A DNA stretch of 64,000 bases from Paracoccus maritimus (GCF_025195095.1 NZ_JANAVZ010000002.1:62001-126000); one strand, 5' to 3'. Numbered from the stretch's first letter, positions 7,972-17,978 are shown. Numbers and translations: made by a program. The notes: generated from the letters alone by a model not told the origin.

Positions 7972-9527
7972 ATCATCTCCGTGGCAATCGCATCGCGGAT
8001 GGCCATCGCGTCTGCCAGCGTCAGGTGGCTGCGCGTGGGGGTGGGGGAGGCATCGGGAAAATCGCAGCGGTAATGTGCGCCCCGGCTTTCCCTGCGCTGC
8101 AGCGCGGCCGCGCAGATCAGCGTCGCCGTGGCTGTCATGTTCAGAAGGTTGTCGGAATCCGGCTGCAGCGACGCGATCGTCGCGATTTCGGTCAGTGCCC
8201 GTCGCAGGCCCGCCTCGTCACGCACGACGCCAGCCCCGTCGGTCATCGCGCGCCTCAGTCGCGTGACCAGATCGGCGTCGGGCAGTTCCCCGGCAGGCAG
8301 GTCGGGCAGCGCAACAGTGGCGGGATCCGCCGTCATCCTGATCGTCTTCTGGATGTTGGCAGCGCAGATCCGCGCATAGACCAAAGCCTCCAGCAACCCG
8401 TTCGAGGCCAGCCTGTTCGCGCCGTGCAGCCCGGTCGAGGACGCCTCGCCGCAGGCCCAAAGCCCGTCAAGGCTGGCGCGGCCGGTGCTGTCCACGGCGA
8501 TTCCGCCCATGTGGTAATGGGCGGCAGCAGCCACGGGGATCGCCCGGGTCGTCGGATCGATACCGTTTCGCAGACAGGCGCCGGCGACCGCTGGAAATTC
8601 GGTGAGGATGCGCGTGCCCAGACAGGCGCGTGTGTCCAGAACCGGTCGCAGCCCGGCCTGCGCCTGCGCATAGATCGCGCGCGCGACGATGTCGCGGGGC
8701 GCAAGTTCGGCGTCAGGGTGCAGCGCCTGCATGAAACGGTCGCCCTGCCGGTTTCGCAACTGCGCGCCTTCGCCCCGCAGCGCCTCGGTCGCCAGCGGTG
8801 CGGGGTCTTCGCCGCAGTCGATCGCAGTCGGGTGGAACTGCACGAATTCGGCATCCGCGATGATCGCGCCTGCGCGGGCCGCCATGCCGATCACCTGTCC
8901 GCAGATGCGCGGCGGGTTGGTCGTGACCGCGAACAGACCGCCCGAGCCGCCACCCGCCAGCAGGACTGCCGGCGCCAGGATCTGGACGGAATGCGAACCA
9001 TGGGTGCGCGCAATCTGCACCCCCGTCACGCGGCTGCCGGTGGTCACCAGCCCGGTCGCCATGGCGCCTTCCAGCACCTGCACCGACGGTGTGTCGCGGA
9101 CGGCGGAAACCAGGGCGCGCATGATTTCCGCCCCGGCCTGGTCGCCCTTGACCCGCACCACGCGGGCGAAACTGTGCGCCGCCTCGCGCGACAGGACATA
9201 GCCGCCCTCGGGTGTGCGATCAAAAGGCGTGCCGAAGGAGGTCAGGTCAAGGATGTGGGCGCGCGCCTCGTCGGTGACCAGTTCCGCGATGTCGGGATCG
9301 ACGGTGCCGGCTCCGGCACTTACGGTGTCGCGCGCATGCGATCGGGCACTGTCCGCAGGGTCCATCGCCGCGGCGACCCCGCCCTGAGCCCAGGCTGAGC
9401 TGGCACCCTGTCCAAGCGGATCGGGTGAGATCATCAACACCGGACGCGGGGCAAGCTTCAGCGCCGCATACAGCGCACCCAGTCCGGCACCGACGATCAC
9501 GACACGGTCGGTGGCGATCTGCCTCAT
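7968..9527 (-). CDS. nadB: L-aspartate oxidase
   Basis: A 519-residue FAD flavoprotein that oxidises L-aspartate to iminoaspartate, the first step of quinolinate synthesis. The N-terminal Rossmann motif VVIVGAGLGALYAALKL binds FAD; SSAWAQGGVAAAMDPADS and HYHMGGIAVDSTGRASLDGL are typical of the fumarate reductase/NadB family, with the active-site region near RDIVARAIYAQ. It lies 13 bases downstream of nadA and overlaps nadC by 4 nt, which supports a three-gene operon. Confidence 0.96.
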   Translation of the reverse strand: MRQIATDRVVIVGAGLGALYAALKLAPRPVLMISPDPLGQGASSAWAQGGVAAAMDPADSARSHARDTVSAGAGTVDPDIAELVTDEARAHILDLTSFGTPFDRTPEGGYVLSREAAHSFARVVRVKGDQAGAEIMRALVSAVRDTPSVQVLEGAMATGLVTTGSRVTGVQIARTHGSHSVQILAPAVLLAGGGSGGLFAVTTNPPRICGQVIGMAARAGAIIADAEFVQFHPTAIDCGEDPAPLATEALRGEGAQLRNRQGDRFMQALHPDAELAPRDIVARAIYAQAQAGLRPVLDTRACLGTRILTEFPAVAGACLRNGIDPTTRAIPVAAAAHYHMGGIAVDSTGRASLDGLWACGEASSTGLHGANRLASNGLLEALVYARICAANIQKTIRMTADPATVALPDLPAGELPDADLVTRLRRAMTDGAGVVRDEAGLRRALTEIATIASLQPDSDNLLNMTATATLICAAALQRRESRGAHYRCDFPDASPTPTRSHLTLADAMAIRDAIATEMI

Positions 9528-9540
9528 GCGCGGGCGATCC

Positions 9541-10593
9541 TCAGGCCGCCAGCTGGCGCGACAGATCGATCATGCGCTGAACCGCGACACGCGCGCGGTC
9601 GGCAATGTCGGGTGCGACCTCGACCGCGCCGGTCATCGTGTGCAGCGACCACAGCACCTTCTCGAGCGTGATCTTTTTCATATAGGGACACATGTTGCAC
9701 GGCCCCAGAAACTCGACCTCGGGATGCGCGTCCGAGATATTCGCGGCCATCGAGCATTCGGTGACCAGCATTGCCTGTCCGGGACGTTCGCGGCCGACCC
9801 AGTCCAGGATTCCGGCGGTCGAGCCCGCAAAATCCGCCTCGGCCAGCACATCTGGGGGGCATTCGGGGTGGGCGATGATCTTCAGATCGGGGTGCCAGCC
9901 ACGAAAATCGCGCAGATCCTGTGCGGTGAATTTTTCGTGCACGATGCAGCGTCCATCCCACCACACGATGTTCTTCTGCGGCACCTGTTTCGCGACGTTC
10001 TGGGCCAGATACTTGTCCGGTGTCATGATCACCGTCTCACCCTCCATCGCCGCGACGATCTGGGCCGCATTAGCCGAGGTGCAGCAGATGTCCGAGGCTG
10101 CCTTCACCTCGGCCGTGGTGTTTACGTAGCTGACGACGGGTGCCCCGGGATACTGGGCGCGCATTTCCGCGATGCCCGCAGCGGTGATGCTTTCGGCCAG
10201 CGAACAACCGGCCTCCATGTCGGGCATCAGTACGGTCTTGGCCGGGTTCAGGATCTTCGAGGTTTCGGCCATGAAATGCACGCCGCATTGCACGATCACG
10301 TCGGCCTCGACCCGCGTGGCCTCGATGGCCAGCGCAAGGCTGTCGCCCACCACATCCGAGATTCCGTGATAGATCTGCGGCGTCATGTAGTTATGCGCCA
10401 GAACCACGGCGTTGCGTTCACGTTTCAGATCGTTGATTGCCTTCACATAGGGCGCTGCGATGGCCCAGTCCGGCAACGGCACGACGCGTTCCATGCGGGC
10501 ATGGATATCGGACATGCTCTCGGCAAGCTCAAGCGAGGGCTGAAGATCGTAATGCGTCTCAAGCTCTGCCCGGATGGTCGTCAGATCCAGCAA
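9541..10593 (-). CDS. nadA: Quinolinate synthase (4Fe-4S enzyme)
   Basis: A 350-residue enzyme condensing iminoaspartate with dihydroxyacetone phosphate to quinolinate. The cysteines expected to hold the 4Fe-4S cluster are in IVQCGVHFMAETSK, TECSMAANISDAHPE and GPCNMCPYMKK. I infer a TTG start at 10593: an ideal AGGAGGAGAGG lies just upstream and the protein then begins (M)LDLTTIRAELETHYD, normal for the family, whereas the ATG at 10683 would add 30 non-conserved residues. First gene of the nadABC operon. Confidence 0.95.
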   Translation of the reverse strand: MLDLTTIRAELETHYDLQPSLELAESMSDIHARMERVVPLPDWAIAAPYVKAINDLKRERNAVVLAHNYMTPQIYHGISDVVGDSLALAIEATRVEADVIVQCGVHFMAETSKILNPAKTVLMPDMEAGCSLAESITAAGIAEMRAQYPGAPVVSYVNTTAEVKAASDICCTSANAAQIVAAMEGETVIMTPDKYLAQNVAKQVPQKNIVWWDGRCIVHEKFTAQDLRDFRGWHPDLKIIAHPECPPDVLAEADFAGSTAGILDWVGRERPGQAMLVTECSMAANISDAHPEVEFLGPCNMCPYMKKITLEKVLWSLHTMTGAVEVAPDIADRARVAVQRMIDLSRQLAA

Positions 10594-10628
10594 TGTCCTC
10601 TCCTCCTGCGGCGGTCGTCGGGCCGTGG

Positions 10629-10697
10629 CACGGGCGTTGCACCCGTGACCGCGCCTGTTACCGAAAAGCTGACCTAGGGGCAATGTTGAACTGCCCC
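10629..10697. promoter_or_regulatory. Inverted repeats between nadA and opgC
   Basis: Two perfect inverted repeats lie in the 132-base gap. CACGGG/CCCGTG (10629-10634 and 10642-10647, 7-base spacer) sits about 36-54 bases upstream of the nadA start and could be an operator or 5' UTR hairpin. GGGGCA/TGCCCC (10677-10682 and 10692-10697, 9-base spacer) sits about 30 bases past the opgC stop and could be its terminator, although the following minus-strand sequence has only a weak U-run (CTTTTCGG). Confidence 0.35.
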
Positions 10698-10725
10698 GTC
10701 CGGCGCGGCTTGCGGTCCAGAGATG

Positions 10726-11835
10726 CTATTTGCCGCGCTTCTGCCACGGCGCCCCCCATTGCAGCCAGATCGCCGCCAGCCACCACAGCGCAAGGATTGC
10801 CCAAAGATCGACGACAAGCTTGCGCAGGAATCCCTGGTCAGGCGGGTTCATCTGGAACGCATCACCGATCACGGACAGCATGACGCAGGCGATGAAGGAC
10901 CACAGGCCGCCCCTGCCGATCTGTTGAAGACCGACTCCGGCCCGGGTCGAGGCCAGCCGTTCCATGATGCCGGCCAACGGCACGGCGACCAGCCAGCTGG
11001 CGGCAAGGATGGCCAGAAAACGGGTGCCGTCCAGCGGCCATTTGTCGATGCTGCCATAGACTAGCTTCAGCGCGTTGCGCAGCGGCAGCGCGGGTTCACC
11101 GAATTTCGAGGCGATGACGATGGTCGCGCCAAAGGCAAACATCGCCCAGGCGACGATTGTGATCAGCCTCGCGTGCGGCATCAGGACCGGCATGAAGCGT
11201 TGCCGGAACAGACCCATCGCCACGCCGGAATAGAACAGCATTTGCCATCCGAACGGATTGAACAGCAGCCCGCCATCGCGATGGTTGGGCACCAGCGAGT
11301 TCAGGATCGGGGCAAACCACCAAAGCGCCACCGAGCCCGCAGCGAAGCTGAACGGAAATCTCAGCAGGATCGGCACCAGAAGCGGCGCAGATGCGATCAG
11401 GACTACATAGACCGCCAGCACGTCCAGCAGGTTGGGCTGCAGCCACATCGTCGCCAGAACGCCCAGATAGCCCCACGGATTCTCGATCACCCATTCGGCA
11501 TACTGGTTCCAGATCGCGGTATGCTTCATGCCGGCCTCAAGCAATCCGGCCGAAAGCAGTGCCATGACGATCCCGCCCACAACCAGCGCGCGCCAGACCT
11601 CGAAGGCGCGGCGGGCAAAGCGCCAGCGCGCGGCGGGGCGCCCGTCCTTGCGCTCGACCCCGAGCCAGACCAGACCGACGAGAAAGCCCGACAACAGAAC
11701 GAACAACTCGGCAGCGTCGAAGATCGAAAAATTGGCCAGCGTGAACCCGCGAAGCGTGGACACCGGCATGTGGTCCAGCATGATGCAGACCAGCGCATAG
11801 CCGCGCAGCATGTCGAGGGCGATCAGGCGTTTCAT
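10726..11835 (-). CDS. opgC: OpgC-type periplasmic-glucan modification membrane protein
   Basis: A 369-residue polytopic membrane protein (about ten hydrophobic segments) starting MKRLIALDMLRGYALVCIMLDHMP, the opening of the OpgC/acyltransferase-3-like family. OpgC adds succinyl groups to osmoregulated periplasmic glucans. It lies 30 bases downstream of opgH, in the same order as the glucan operon known from Rhodobacter sphaeroides. The assignment rests on the N-terminal motif, topology and neighbours; the transferred group is inferred. Confidence 0.85.
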   Translation of the reverse strand: MKRLIALDMLRGYALVCIMLDHMPVSTLRGFTLANFSIFDAAELFVLLSGFLVGLVWLGVERKDGRPAARWRFARRAFEVWRALVVGGIVMALLSAGLLEAGMKHTAIWNQYAEWVIENPWGYLGVLATMWLQPNLLDVLAVYVVLIASAPLLVPILLRFPFSFAAGSVALWWFAPILNSLVPNHRDGGLLFNPFGWQMLFYSGVAMGLFRQRFMPVLMPHARLITIVAWAMFAFGATIVIASKFGEPALPLRNALKLVYGSIDKWPLDGTRFLAILAASWLVAVPLAGIMERLASTRAGVGLQQIGRGGLWSFIACVMLSVIGDAFQMNPPDQGFLRKLVVDLWAILALWWLAAIWLQWGAPWQKRGK

Positions 11836-11865
11836 GAGGCTCGATATCTTATGGACTGTCGCTGC

Positions 11866-13956
11866 TCAAGCGGGCAGGCGGCTCCAGCGTTGCAGCAACG
11901 CTGCGTCCGAGACAAGCGCCTCGGTCTCGGCGCGGTTCAGAAAGCTCAGGGCCTCGGTCCGGGTGGTGGCGTGGTCTATCTTGGCTTCGGCTGTGATCAG
12001 GTCCAGACGGCGCGACTGCGGCAGGTCCGTGTCCGGTTCCAGCAGTGCGCAATGGCTGGCCAGCGCTGCGGGATCGTCGCCCAGGTGCAGGATCGCGCTG
12101 TCTTCGGGCAGCGGCCGGGGCAGGGCGCGGGTCGCCGATGACGCCTCGGACAACAGCGGGGGGACGCTGCGTTCCTCTGGCGTGACAAGAAGGCCGCGCA
12201 TCCTTGCCCAACGCCCGAAGACGGGGCTGGCCGAAAAGCGCGAGGTGAACGGCGACAGGATCAGCCCGGCAAGGATCGGCGACAGCCAGATCAGCTGCGG
12301 CGGCGAAAACTGCGCAAGCACGATCAGCGTGCCAAGGCCCAACAGCACATGCACCCAGTGCCGCGCGATCACGACACCCCAGCCGGGCATTGATCCGGCA
12401 CGGGTCTGGGCATTCCAGCCGCTGTCCCGGCCGCGCAGGATCTCGAAAATCTGGCGGGTCTGGATCAGCATCTGGACCGGGGCGATCAGGGCCGACAACA
12501 GGATTTCGAACAGCGAACTGGCAAAGATCCTTACGGGGCCGCCCGAGGCGCGCGCCAGAGGCCGCATCCAGGCGCGAAACGTCGCGATCAGCTTGGGAAG
12601 CAGCAGCAGCGCCATCGCCCCGATGAACAGCCACAGCATCCTGCGGGCGTCGAAGACTGGCCATTCGGGGAACAACTGATATGCGTTCGGGAAATATTCG
12701 GGCGTGGACAGCAGCACGGTCGCCGACAGCACAAGCCCGACAAGGATCAACGCAAGCCAGATCGGGCTCATCAGGAAGCCCATGATGCCGACGGCGAAAT
12801 GCACGCGGCTGATGGCGCGTGCGCCTTTCATGCCGAACAGCCGCGAATGCTGAAGATTGCCCTGCGCCCAACGGCGTTCGCGCGCCGCCATGTCCAGAAG
12901 GGTCGGCGGACAGCCTTCGAAACTGCCGCGCAGATCATGATCCAGCCGCACCTTCCAACCGGCACGGCACAAGGCCGCCGCCTCGACGAAATCATGGCTG
13001 AGGATGGTGCCGCCGAAAGGGGGACTGCCGGGCAGGCGCGGCAGGCCGCAGCATTCCGCGAACGCACCGACGCGGATCATCGCGTTGTGCCCCCAGTAAT
13101 TGCCGGTATTGCCCGACCAGGCGGCGACGCCGCGGGCGATCATCGGGCCATAGACACGACCGGCGAACTGGGTCAGCCGCGCAAAGATGGTCTCGCCGCC
13201 GATCAGCACCGGCATGGTCTGGATCAGCGCCAGATCCGGATCGGCATTCATGCGGGCCGACATCTGGCGGATCGTGTTGCCGGTCATCACGCTGTCGGCG
13301 TCCAACACCACCATCTGGTCATAACGCCCGCCCCAGCGACGGACAAATTCGGCCACGTTGCCGGATTTTCTGTCTTCGTTGGTCTGCCTGCGCCGATACC
13401 AGATCGGAACCGGCGATACGCTACGCGCGGCGTCGATTGCCAGTGTCTCGTTCACGGCGACGGACGGGTCGCGACTGTCGGACAGCACGAAGATCTCGGC
13501 GCGTTCGGCCATGCCCTCTTGCGCCAGTTCATCGGCAAGCGCGGTCAGCAGGCCGATGCTTTTCGCGGCGTCTTCATGATAAATGGGCATGATCACCGCA
13601 ACACGTGCCGTGTTGGGCTCCTCCGGCGTTCGCAGGCGAGGGGCCAGAAGTCCGGCAATCAGCCCGCAGAACGAGAACCCCACCCAGGCGAAGGTCGGAA
13701 CGAACAGCACCAGCAGCGCCCACTGCATCGGTGTCGGCTTGTCGCCGAATGTCTGCAGCATCTGGGAAAAGCCGATCACGGCCAGCGCGGCAGTTCCGCC
13801 AAAGGCGATCAGGCGCGCCAGCCAGACGCGCCAGTCCTCGCGCTGCCGGGTGCGCGGTGCGGGATGCGGGGCGCCGAAATCCTGAACTGGCATCTCCACC
13901 GGGGACTCGGGCGGGGTCGCCGCCGATGGCCGGGTGATCGCGACTGAGATGCTCAT
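11866..13956 (-). CDS. opgH: Periplasmic glucan glucosyltransferase
   Basis: A 696-residue inner-membrane GT2 processive glucosyltransferase that polymerises the glucan backbone from UDP-glucose. Two membrane segments precede the catalytic domain; VAVIMPIYHED opens it, VVLDADSVMTG carries the D-x-D region, ILSHDFVEAA the catalytic Asp region, and ERRWAQGNLQHS the Q/R-x-x-R-W motif, with further membrane segments to about residue 580. Its start overlaps the opgG stop by 4 nt (13953-13956), so both are made together, consistent with OpgG and OpgH acting in one complex. Confidence 0.94.
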   Translation of the reverse strand: MSISVAITRPSAATPPESPVEMPVQDFGAPHPAPRTRQREDWRVWLARLIAFGGTAALAVIGFSQMLQTFGDKPTPMQWALLVLFVPTFAWVGFSFCGLIAGLLAPRLRTPEEPNTARVAVIMPIYHEDAAKSIGLLTALADELAQEGMAERAEIFVLSDSRDPSVAVNETLAIDAARSVSPVPIWYRRRQTNEDRKSGNVAEFVRRWGGRYDQMVVLDADSVMTGNTIRQMSARMNADPDLALIQTMPVLIGGETIFARLTQFAGRVYGPMIARGVAAWSGNTGNYWGHNAMIRVGAFAECCGLPRLPGSPPFGGTILSHDFVEAAALCRAGWKVRLDHDLRGSFEGCPPTLLDMAARERRWAQGNLQHSRLFGMKGARAISRVHFAVGIMGFLMSPIWLALILVGLVLSATVLLSTPEYFPNAYQLFPEWPVFDARRMLWLFIGAMALLLLPKLIATFRAWMRPLARASGGPVRIFASSLFEILLSALIAPVQMLIQTRQIFEILRGRDSGWNAQTRAGSMPGWGVVIARHWVHVLLGLGTLIVLAQFSPPQLIWLSPILAGLILSPFTSRFSASPVFGRWARMRGLLVTPEERSVPPLLSEASSATRALPRPLPEDSAILHLGDDPAALASHCALLEPDTDLPQSRRLDLITAEAKIDHATTRTEALSFLNRAETEALVSDAALLQRWSRLPA

Positions 13957-15521
13957 GCGGTCCAGCGTGCAAGCCAGCTTTCGCTAAGCGCGACGCCGTT
14001 CTTGTCGGTCAGCAATGCCTGAAGTTCGGCCTCTTCTGCGTCGCCCGGTTCGAATTCGAAGGCAAGGCGCAGAACATGCTGGTCGGGCAAGGGCTTGAGA
14101 TAGGCATGGACGATCTTGCCCGCCGAGGTGGTGACTTTGGATTCGGGCATGTCGTCATCAAACAGCGACAGGTCGAAATCGACGATGAAGCTGCGGGTCG
14201 TTTCGACATTGATCGACCGGCCCGAACGCACCTGCCGAACCTTGGCCAGCGGCACATCATTGGGCGGCAGAGGCGCAAAGCTGAGGCGATAGCGGAATTC
14301 GTGCCTCTGGTCCTTGGCCAGCGGTTCCTTGGGCAGCCAGTAGCTGACGACGTTGTCGTTGAACTCGTTCTCGACAGGAATTTCGATCAGCCGGACTTCG
14401 CCTTCGCCCCAGTCCCCCTCTGGCTGGATCCACGCAGACGGACGCTGATGATACATCGCCTCGGCGTCTTGGTAGTCGATAAAGTCGCGATTGCGCTGGA
14501 TCAGCCCGAAACCGTGCGGATTGTTGTCCATGAAGGACGAAATCTGCAACGCCTTGTGCGAGGCCAGCGTCCGCCAAAGGGCCTGACCGGCGCCGGTATG
14601 CATCTGCAATCCGTCGCTGTCATGCACTGCCGGGCGATAGTCATCGACCGTCCTGCGACTGGCCGGGCTGAACCAGAACATCGAAGTCAGCGGCGCGATG
14701 CCGGTATTTTGCAGATCGATGCGCGGGAAGATCGCGACGCGGGTGCGGATCATGGTCACGGCGCCGGGATTAACGTCGAACTGGAACGCGGCAGTCAGCG
14801 ACTTGCTGTCCAGCACGGCATGGATGCGAACCCATTCGGACGTCGCCTCCGGCTCGTGGATCCAGAAATCCGTGAACAGGGGGAACTCCTCGCCGTCGGG
14901 ACTGCCGGTCTTGATGGCAAGCCCGCGCGCAGACAGGCCGTAAAGCGTGCCGCGTGCAACGGCGCGGAAATAGCTGGCGCCCTGAAAGACCAGGAATTCG
15001 TCCATGGTACCGGGCCGGTTCAGCACCGTGCGCAGACGGAAACCCGACCATCCCATCTCGCCCTTGGTTTCCAGATCGGCGCCGTCTGGAAACTGCGAGG
15101 GATCGAATTCCAGCAGATGCGGATCGAAAGCAAGTGTCTGGGGCTGACCGTCGCGGACGATGCTGATATTCACCGGCTCGTAGAAGATCGCGCCGGGCGG
15201 CAACAGATCCATGCTGAAGCGGCCCTTGCCCCCAAGCGGATCTGCGTCACGGCGAAAACGTATGCCGCGATACCGATCATAGTTCAGATCGGCAAAGCTG
15301 CCGACCTGTTCGGCGACAGGTTGAGTATAAACGCGCTTTGCGCGCTCCGCCGCCAATTGGGCGACCTCTTCAAAGCCGAATACGGTCGGCGCGGATGTCG
15401 GCGCCTCGTTCTCGGGAGCGTTGGCACTGTCGGCTGCGGATTGCGCGTTCACAGGCGTTGCGGCCAGCGAACCGCCGGCGGCCAGAGCTGTGGCGGCATT
15501 GAGAAATTGACGACGCTTCAT
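13953..15521 (-). CDS. opgG: Periplasmic glucan biosynthesis protein OpgG/OpgD-type
   Basis: A 522-residue periplasmic MdoG-family protein needed to branch or release osmoregulated periplasmic glucans. The N-terminus MKRRQFLNAATALAAGG is a twin-arginine (Tat) signal with a likely cleavage after VNA near residue 26. YDRYRGIRFRRDADPLGG and GWSGFRLRTVLNRPG are family motifs. A Tat signal is typical of OpgD in enterobacteria, so the name could equally be opgD. It is first in the opgG-opgH-opgC operon, 29 bases behind a good promoter. Confidence 0.92.
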   Translation of the reverse strand: MKRRQFLNAATALAAGGSLAATPVNAQSAADSANAPENEAPTSAPTVFGFEEVAQLAAERAKRVYTQPVAEQVGSFADLNYDRYRGIRFRRDADPLGGKGRFSMDLLPPGAIFYEPVNISIVRDGQPQTLAFDPHLLEFDPSQFPDGADLETKGEMGWSGFRLRTVLNRPGTMDEFLVFQGASYFRAVARGTLYGLSARGLAIKTGSPDGEEFPLFTDFWIHEPEATSEWVRIHAVLDSKSLTAAFQFDVNPGAVTMIRTRVAIFPRIDLQNTGIAPLTSMFWFSPASRRTVDDYRPAVHDSDGLQMHTGAGQALWRTLASHKALQISSFMDNNPHGFGLIQRNRDFIDYQDAEAMYHQRPSAWIQPEGDWGEGEVRLIEIPVENEFNDNVVSYWLPKEPLAKDQRHEFRYRLSFAPLPPNDVPLAKVRQVRSGRSINVETTRSFIVDFDLSLFDDDMPESKVTTSAGKIVHAYLKPLPDQHVLRLAFEFEPGDAEEAELQALLTDKNGVALSESWLARWTA

Positions 15522-15550
15522 ATCACGAGATTTGCTTGGAAAACCCGAGC

Positions 15551-15579
15551 ACTATATCTGTCTCGCCGCAACGCGGCAA
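15551..15579 (-). promoter_or_regulatory. Sigma-70-type promoter for opgGHC
   Basis: On the minus strand TTGCCG (15579-15574) is separated by exactly 17 bases from TATAGT (15556-15551), close to the TTGACA/TATAAT consensus. Transcription would begin around 15544, giving a 5' leader of about 20-25 bases before the opgG ATG at 15521. Confidence 0.55.
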
Positions 15580-15665
15580 GCCAGATCGCAACCGACAAAT
15601 GATGTCCTCAGGTTGCATCAGGCCAATAAAGTGGATGTTGCTGGGCGCTTTTCTGCCGATGCCGG

Positions 15666-17912
15666 TCACTGTTGCGCCAGCCATTCGGTCACCGGCCTGC
15701 GCAGATTGGTCACGCCACTGTCCTGCGCCTCATCAATCACCTTGCGCAGATCGGCGATAGAAACGCGCCGGACCAGGTGCTTGACCGGCCCGATCGATGC
15801 CGGCCGCATCGACAGACGGCGAATTCCCAGCGCGGCAAAGGTTAGCGCCTCGACGGGGCGCCCCGCGTCCTCGCCGCAGAAGGACAGCGGCACCCGTGCT
15901 TCCTCGCAGCGAGTCACGATCTGCCGCAGCAGCGCCAGGAATGACGCATTCATCGTATCGTAACGCCGCCGCACGCGCTCGTTCTCGCGGTCCGCGGCGA
16001 AGAAGAACTGCTTCAGGTCGTTCCCGCCGATCGACACGAAATCGCACATCTCGAAGAACTTTCGGGGTGCGAAGGCCATCGAGGGCGTTTCCAGCATTGC
16101 GCCAACACGGATATCGGTAGGCATCGGATGGCCAAGCCGTTGTTCGCGCGACAGTTGCTGCATCAGGATGCGATAGGCGTCCTCGTATTCGCTCATGTCG
16201 GCTATGAATGGGAACATCACATGCAGGGGCCGGCCCACTGCGGCGCGGATCAGCGCCTGCAACTGCATGCGCAGCACCCCTCGTTTGTCCAGCCCGACCC
16301 GGATCGCGCGCCAGCCCATGGCAGGATTCGGTTCGTCCTGGGGCTTCATATAGGGCAGCACCTTGTCCGATCCGATGTCCAGTGTCCGGAACATGACCGG
16401 CTTGCCCATCGCGCGGTCCATGACGTGCCGATAAAGATCCGCCAGTTCGCCCCGGCGCGGAACATGGTTGCGGGTCAGGAACTGCAATTCGGTCCGGAAC
16501 AACCCCACGCCTTCGGCGCCCGAGCCTTCCAGCGACGGCAGATCGGCCATCAGCCCCGCGTTCATGAACAGCTGGATCGTGGTTCCGCAGGTGCCGGTGG
16601 CCGGCAAGGACCGCAGATCCGCATAGCGATTCTGTGCCTCGGCCTGCATCGCCATCTTGTCGCGAAACGCCGTGGCGACGGATTCCTCGGGGCGTAGATG
16701 AACGACCCCCTGATCGCCATCGACCAGGATGGGGTCGCCATTCAGGGCCTCGGTGGTGATCCGGTCCGCGTGGATGACCAGCGGAATGGCCAGAGCACGC
16801 GCGACGATGGCGGCGTGGCTGCCGACCGAACCTTCTTCCAGGACGACACCTTTCAGGCGGCGACCGTATTCCAGCAGTTCCGCCGGGCCTATGTTCCGGG
16901 CGATCAGTATCGGATCCTCCGGCATCTCGGCGCCGGTGTCGATGCCCTGACCGGTCAGGATCCTCAGCAGCCGGTTCGACAGATCATCCAGATCGTGCAG
17001 GCGGTCGCGCAGATAGGGATCGGCGGCCATTTCCAGCCGGGCCCGCGCGGCGGACTGTTCCTTCTCGACCGCGGCCTCGGCGGACAGGCCGAGCCGGATA
17101 TCCTCTTCCATGCGCTTCAGCCAGCCGCGAGAATGGGCGAACATCCGATAGGTTTCCAGAACGGCGGCGTGTTCGCCTTCGCCGTCCATGTCCGCTGCGG
17201 CCATCATCGAATCGACCTTGGTCCGCAACTGTTCGACACCCTCGTGCAGCCGCACCAGTTCGCGGTCAGGATCGTCGCCGACCGGATCCGAAACGACGAC
17301 GCGCGGTTCATGCAGCCAGACGCGTCCCTCTGCGACACCTTCCTGACCGGTGGTGCCGCGCAGCATCAGCGGGAAACGATGTGCCAAAGGCAGGCTGTCG
17401 GACTGGCTGCCCTGAAACGCGCCAAGCTCGGTCATTTCGGCCAGCACCATGGCGACAACCTCGAGCCCGTAGACCTCATCCTCGCTGAACTGCCGTGCAT
17501 CCGAACACTGAACCACCAAGACGCCAAGCTTTTCCCCGACGCGCTGAATTGGGACGCCAAGGAAGCTGGGGAAGATCTCTTCCCCTGTCTCGGGCATGAA
17601 CCGGAAACCGGGTTCGGACGGCGCGTCGGCGGTGTTCACGTGACGGCCGGTGCGCGCAACGCGACCGACCAGACCTTCACCCAGACGCAATCGGGTCTGA
17701 TGGACGGCCTCGGCCCGCAGCCCCTCGGTCGCGCACAGCTCCAGCGTCTGGGGATCGCGGAAAAGATAGATCGAACAGACCTGCGAGCCCATCGAATCGG
17801 CGATGTGATGGGTGATCTGATCCAGCCGATCCTGACCGCCGCCGGGTGCGGCCAGAATCTCCTTCAGCCGCCGAAGCAGCTTGCGTGAATCGCTGTCCTT
17901 GCGGTCTTGCAT
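15666..17912 (-). CDS. ptsP: PTS-Ntr enzyme I (PEP-protein phosphotransferase)
   Basis: A 748-residue enzyme I of the nitrogen-type phosphotransferase system: it takes phosphate from PEP and passes it to NPr, then EIIA-Ntr, a regulatory chain. Residues about 20-165 are a GAF sensor domain; EEGSVGSHAAIVARAL contains the phosphorylated His; the C-terminal half is the PEP-binding TIM barrel (EGVGLFRTELQFL, FCGEDAGRPVEAL). It lies 66 bases downstream of lysC, a gene order common in alphaproteobacteria. Confidence 0.95.
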   Translation of the reverse strand: MQDRKDSDSRKLLRRLKEILAAPGGGQDRLDQITHHIADSMGSQVCSIYLFRDPQTLELCATEGLRAEAVHQTRLRLGEGLVGRVARTGRHVNTADAPSEPGFRFMPETGEEIFPSFLGVPIQRVGEKLGVLVVQCSDARQFSEDEVYGLEVVAMVLAEMTELGAFQGSQSDSLPLAHRFPLMLRGTTGQEGVAEGRVWLHEPRVVVSDPVGDDPDRELVRLHEGVEQLRTKVDSMMAAADMDGEGEHAAVLETYRMFAHSRGWLKRMEEDIRLGLSAEAAVEKEQSAARARLEMAADPYLRDRLHDLDDLSNRLLRILTGQGIDTGAEMPEDPILIARNIGPAELLEYGRRLKGVVLEEGSVGSHAAIVARALAIPLVIHADRITTEALNGDPILVDGDQGVVHLRPEESVATAFRDKMAMQAEAQNRYADLRSLPATGTCGTTIQLFMNAGLMADLPSLEGSGAEGVGLFRTELQFLTRNHVPRRGELADLYRHVMDRAMGKPVMFRTLDIGSDKVLPYMKPQDEPNPAMGWRAIRVGLDKRGVLRMQLQALIRAAVGRPLHVMFPFIADMSEYEDAYRILMQQLSREQRLGHPMPTDIRVGAMLETPSMAFAPRKFFEMCDFVSIGGNDLKQFFFAADRENERVRRRYDTMNASFLALLRQIVTRCEEARVPLSFCGEDAGRPVEALTFAALGIRRLSMRPASIGPVKHLVRRVSIADLRKVIDEAQDSGVTNLRRPVTEWLAQQ

Positions 17913-17978
17913 CGCGTGCCTGCCTTTGCTGTCGCGATGGCCCCGCGGGCCTGTTCCGGATCTTCCGTCCGGCTTTGA

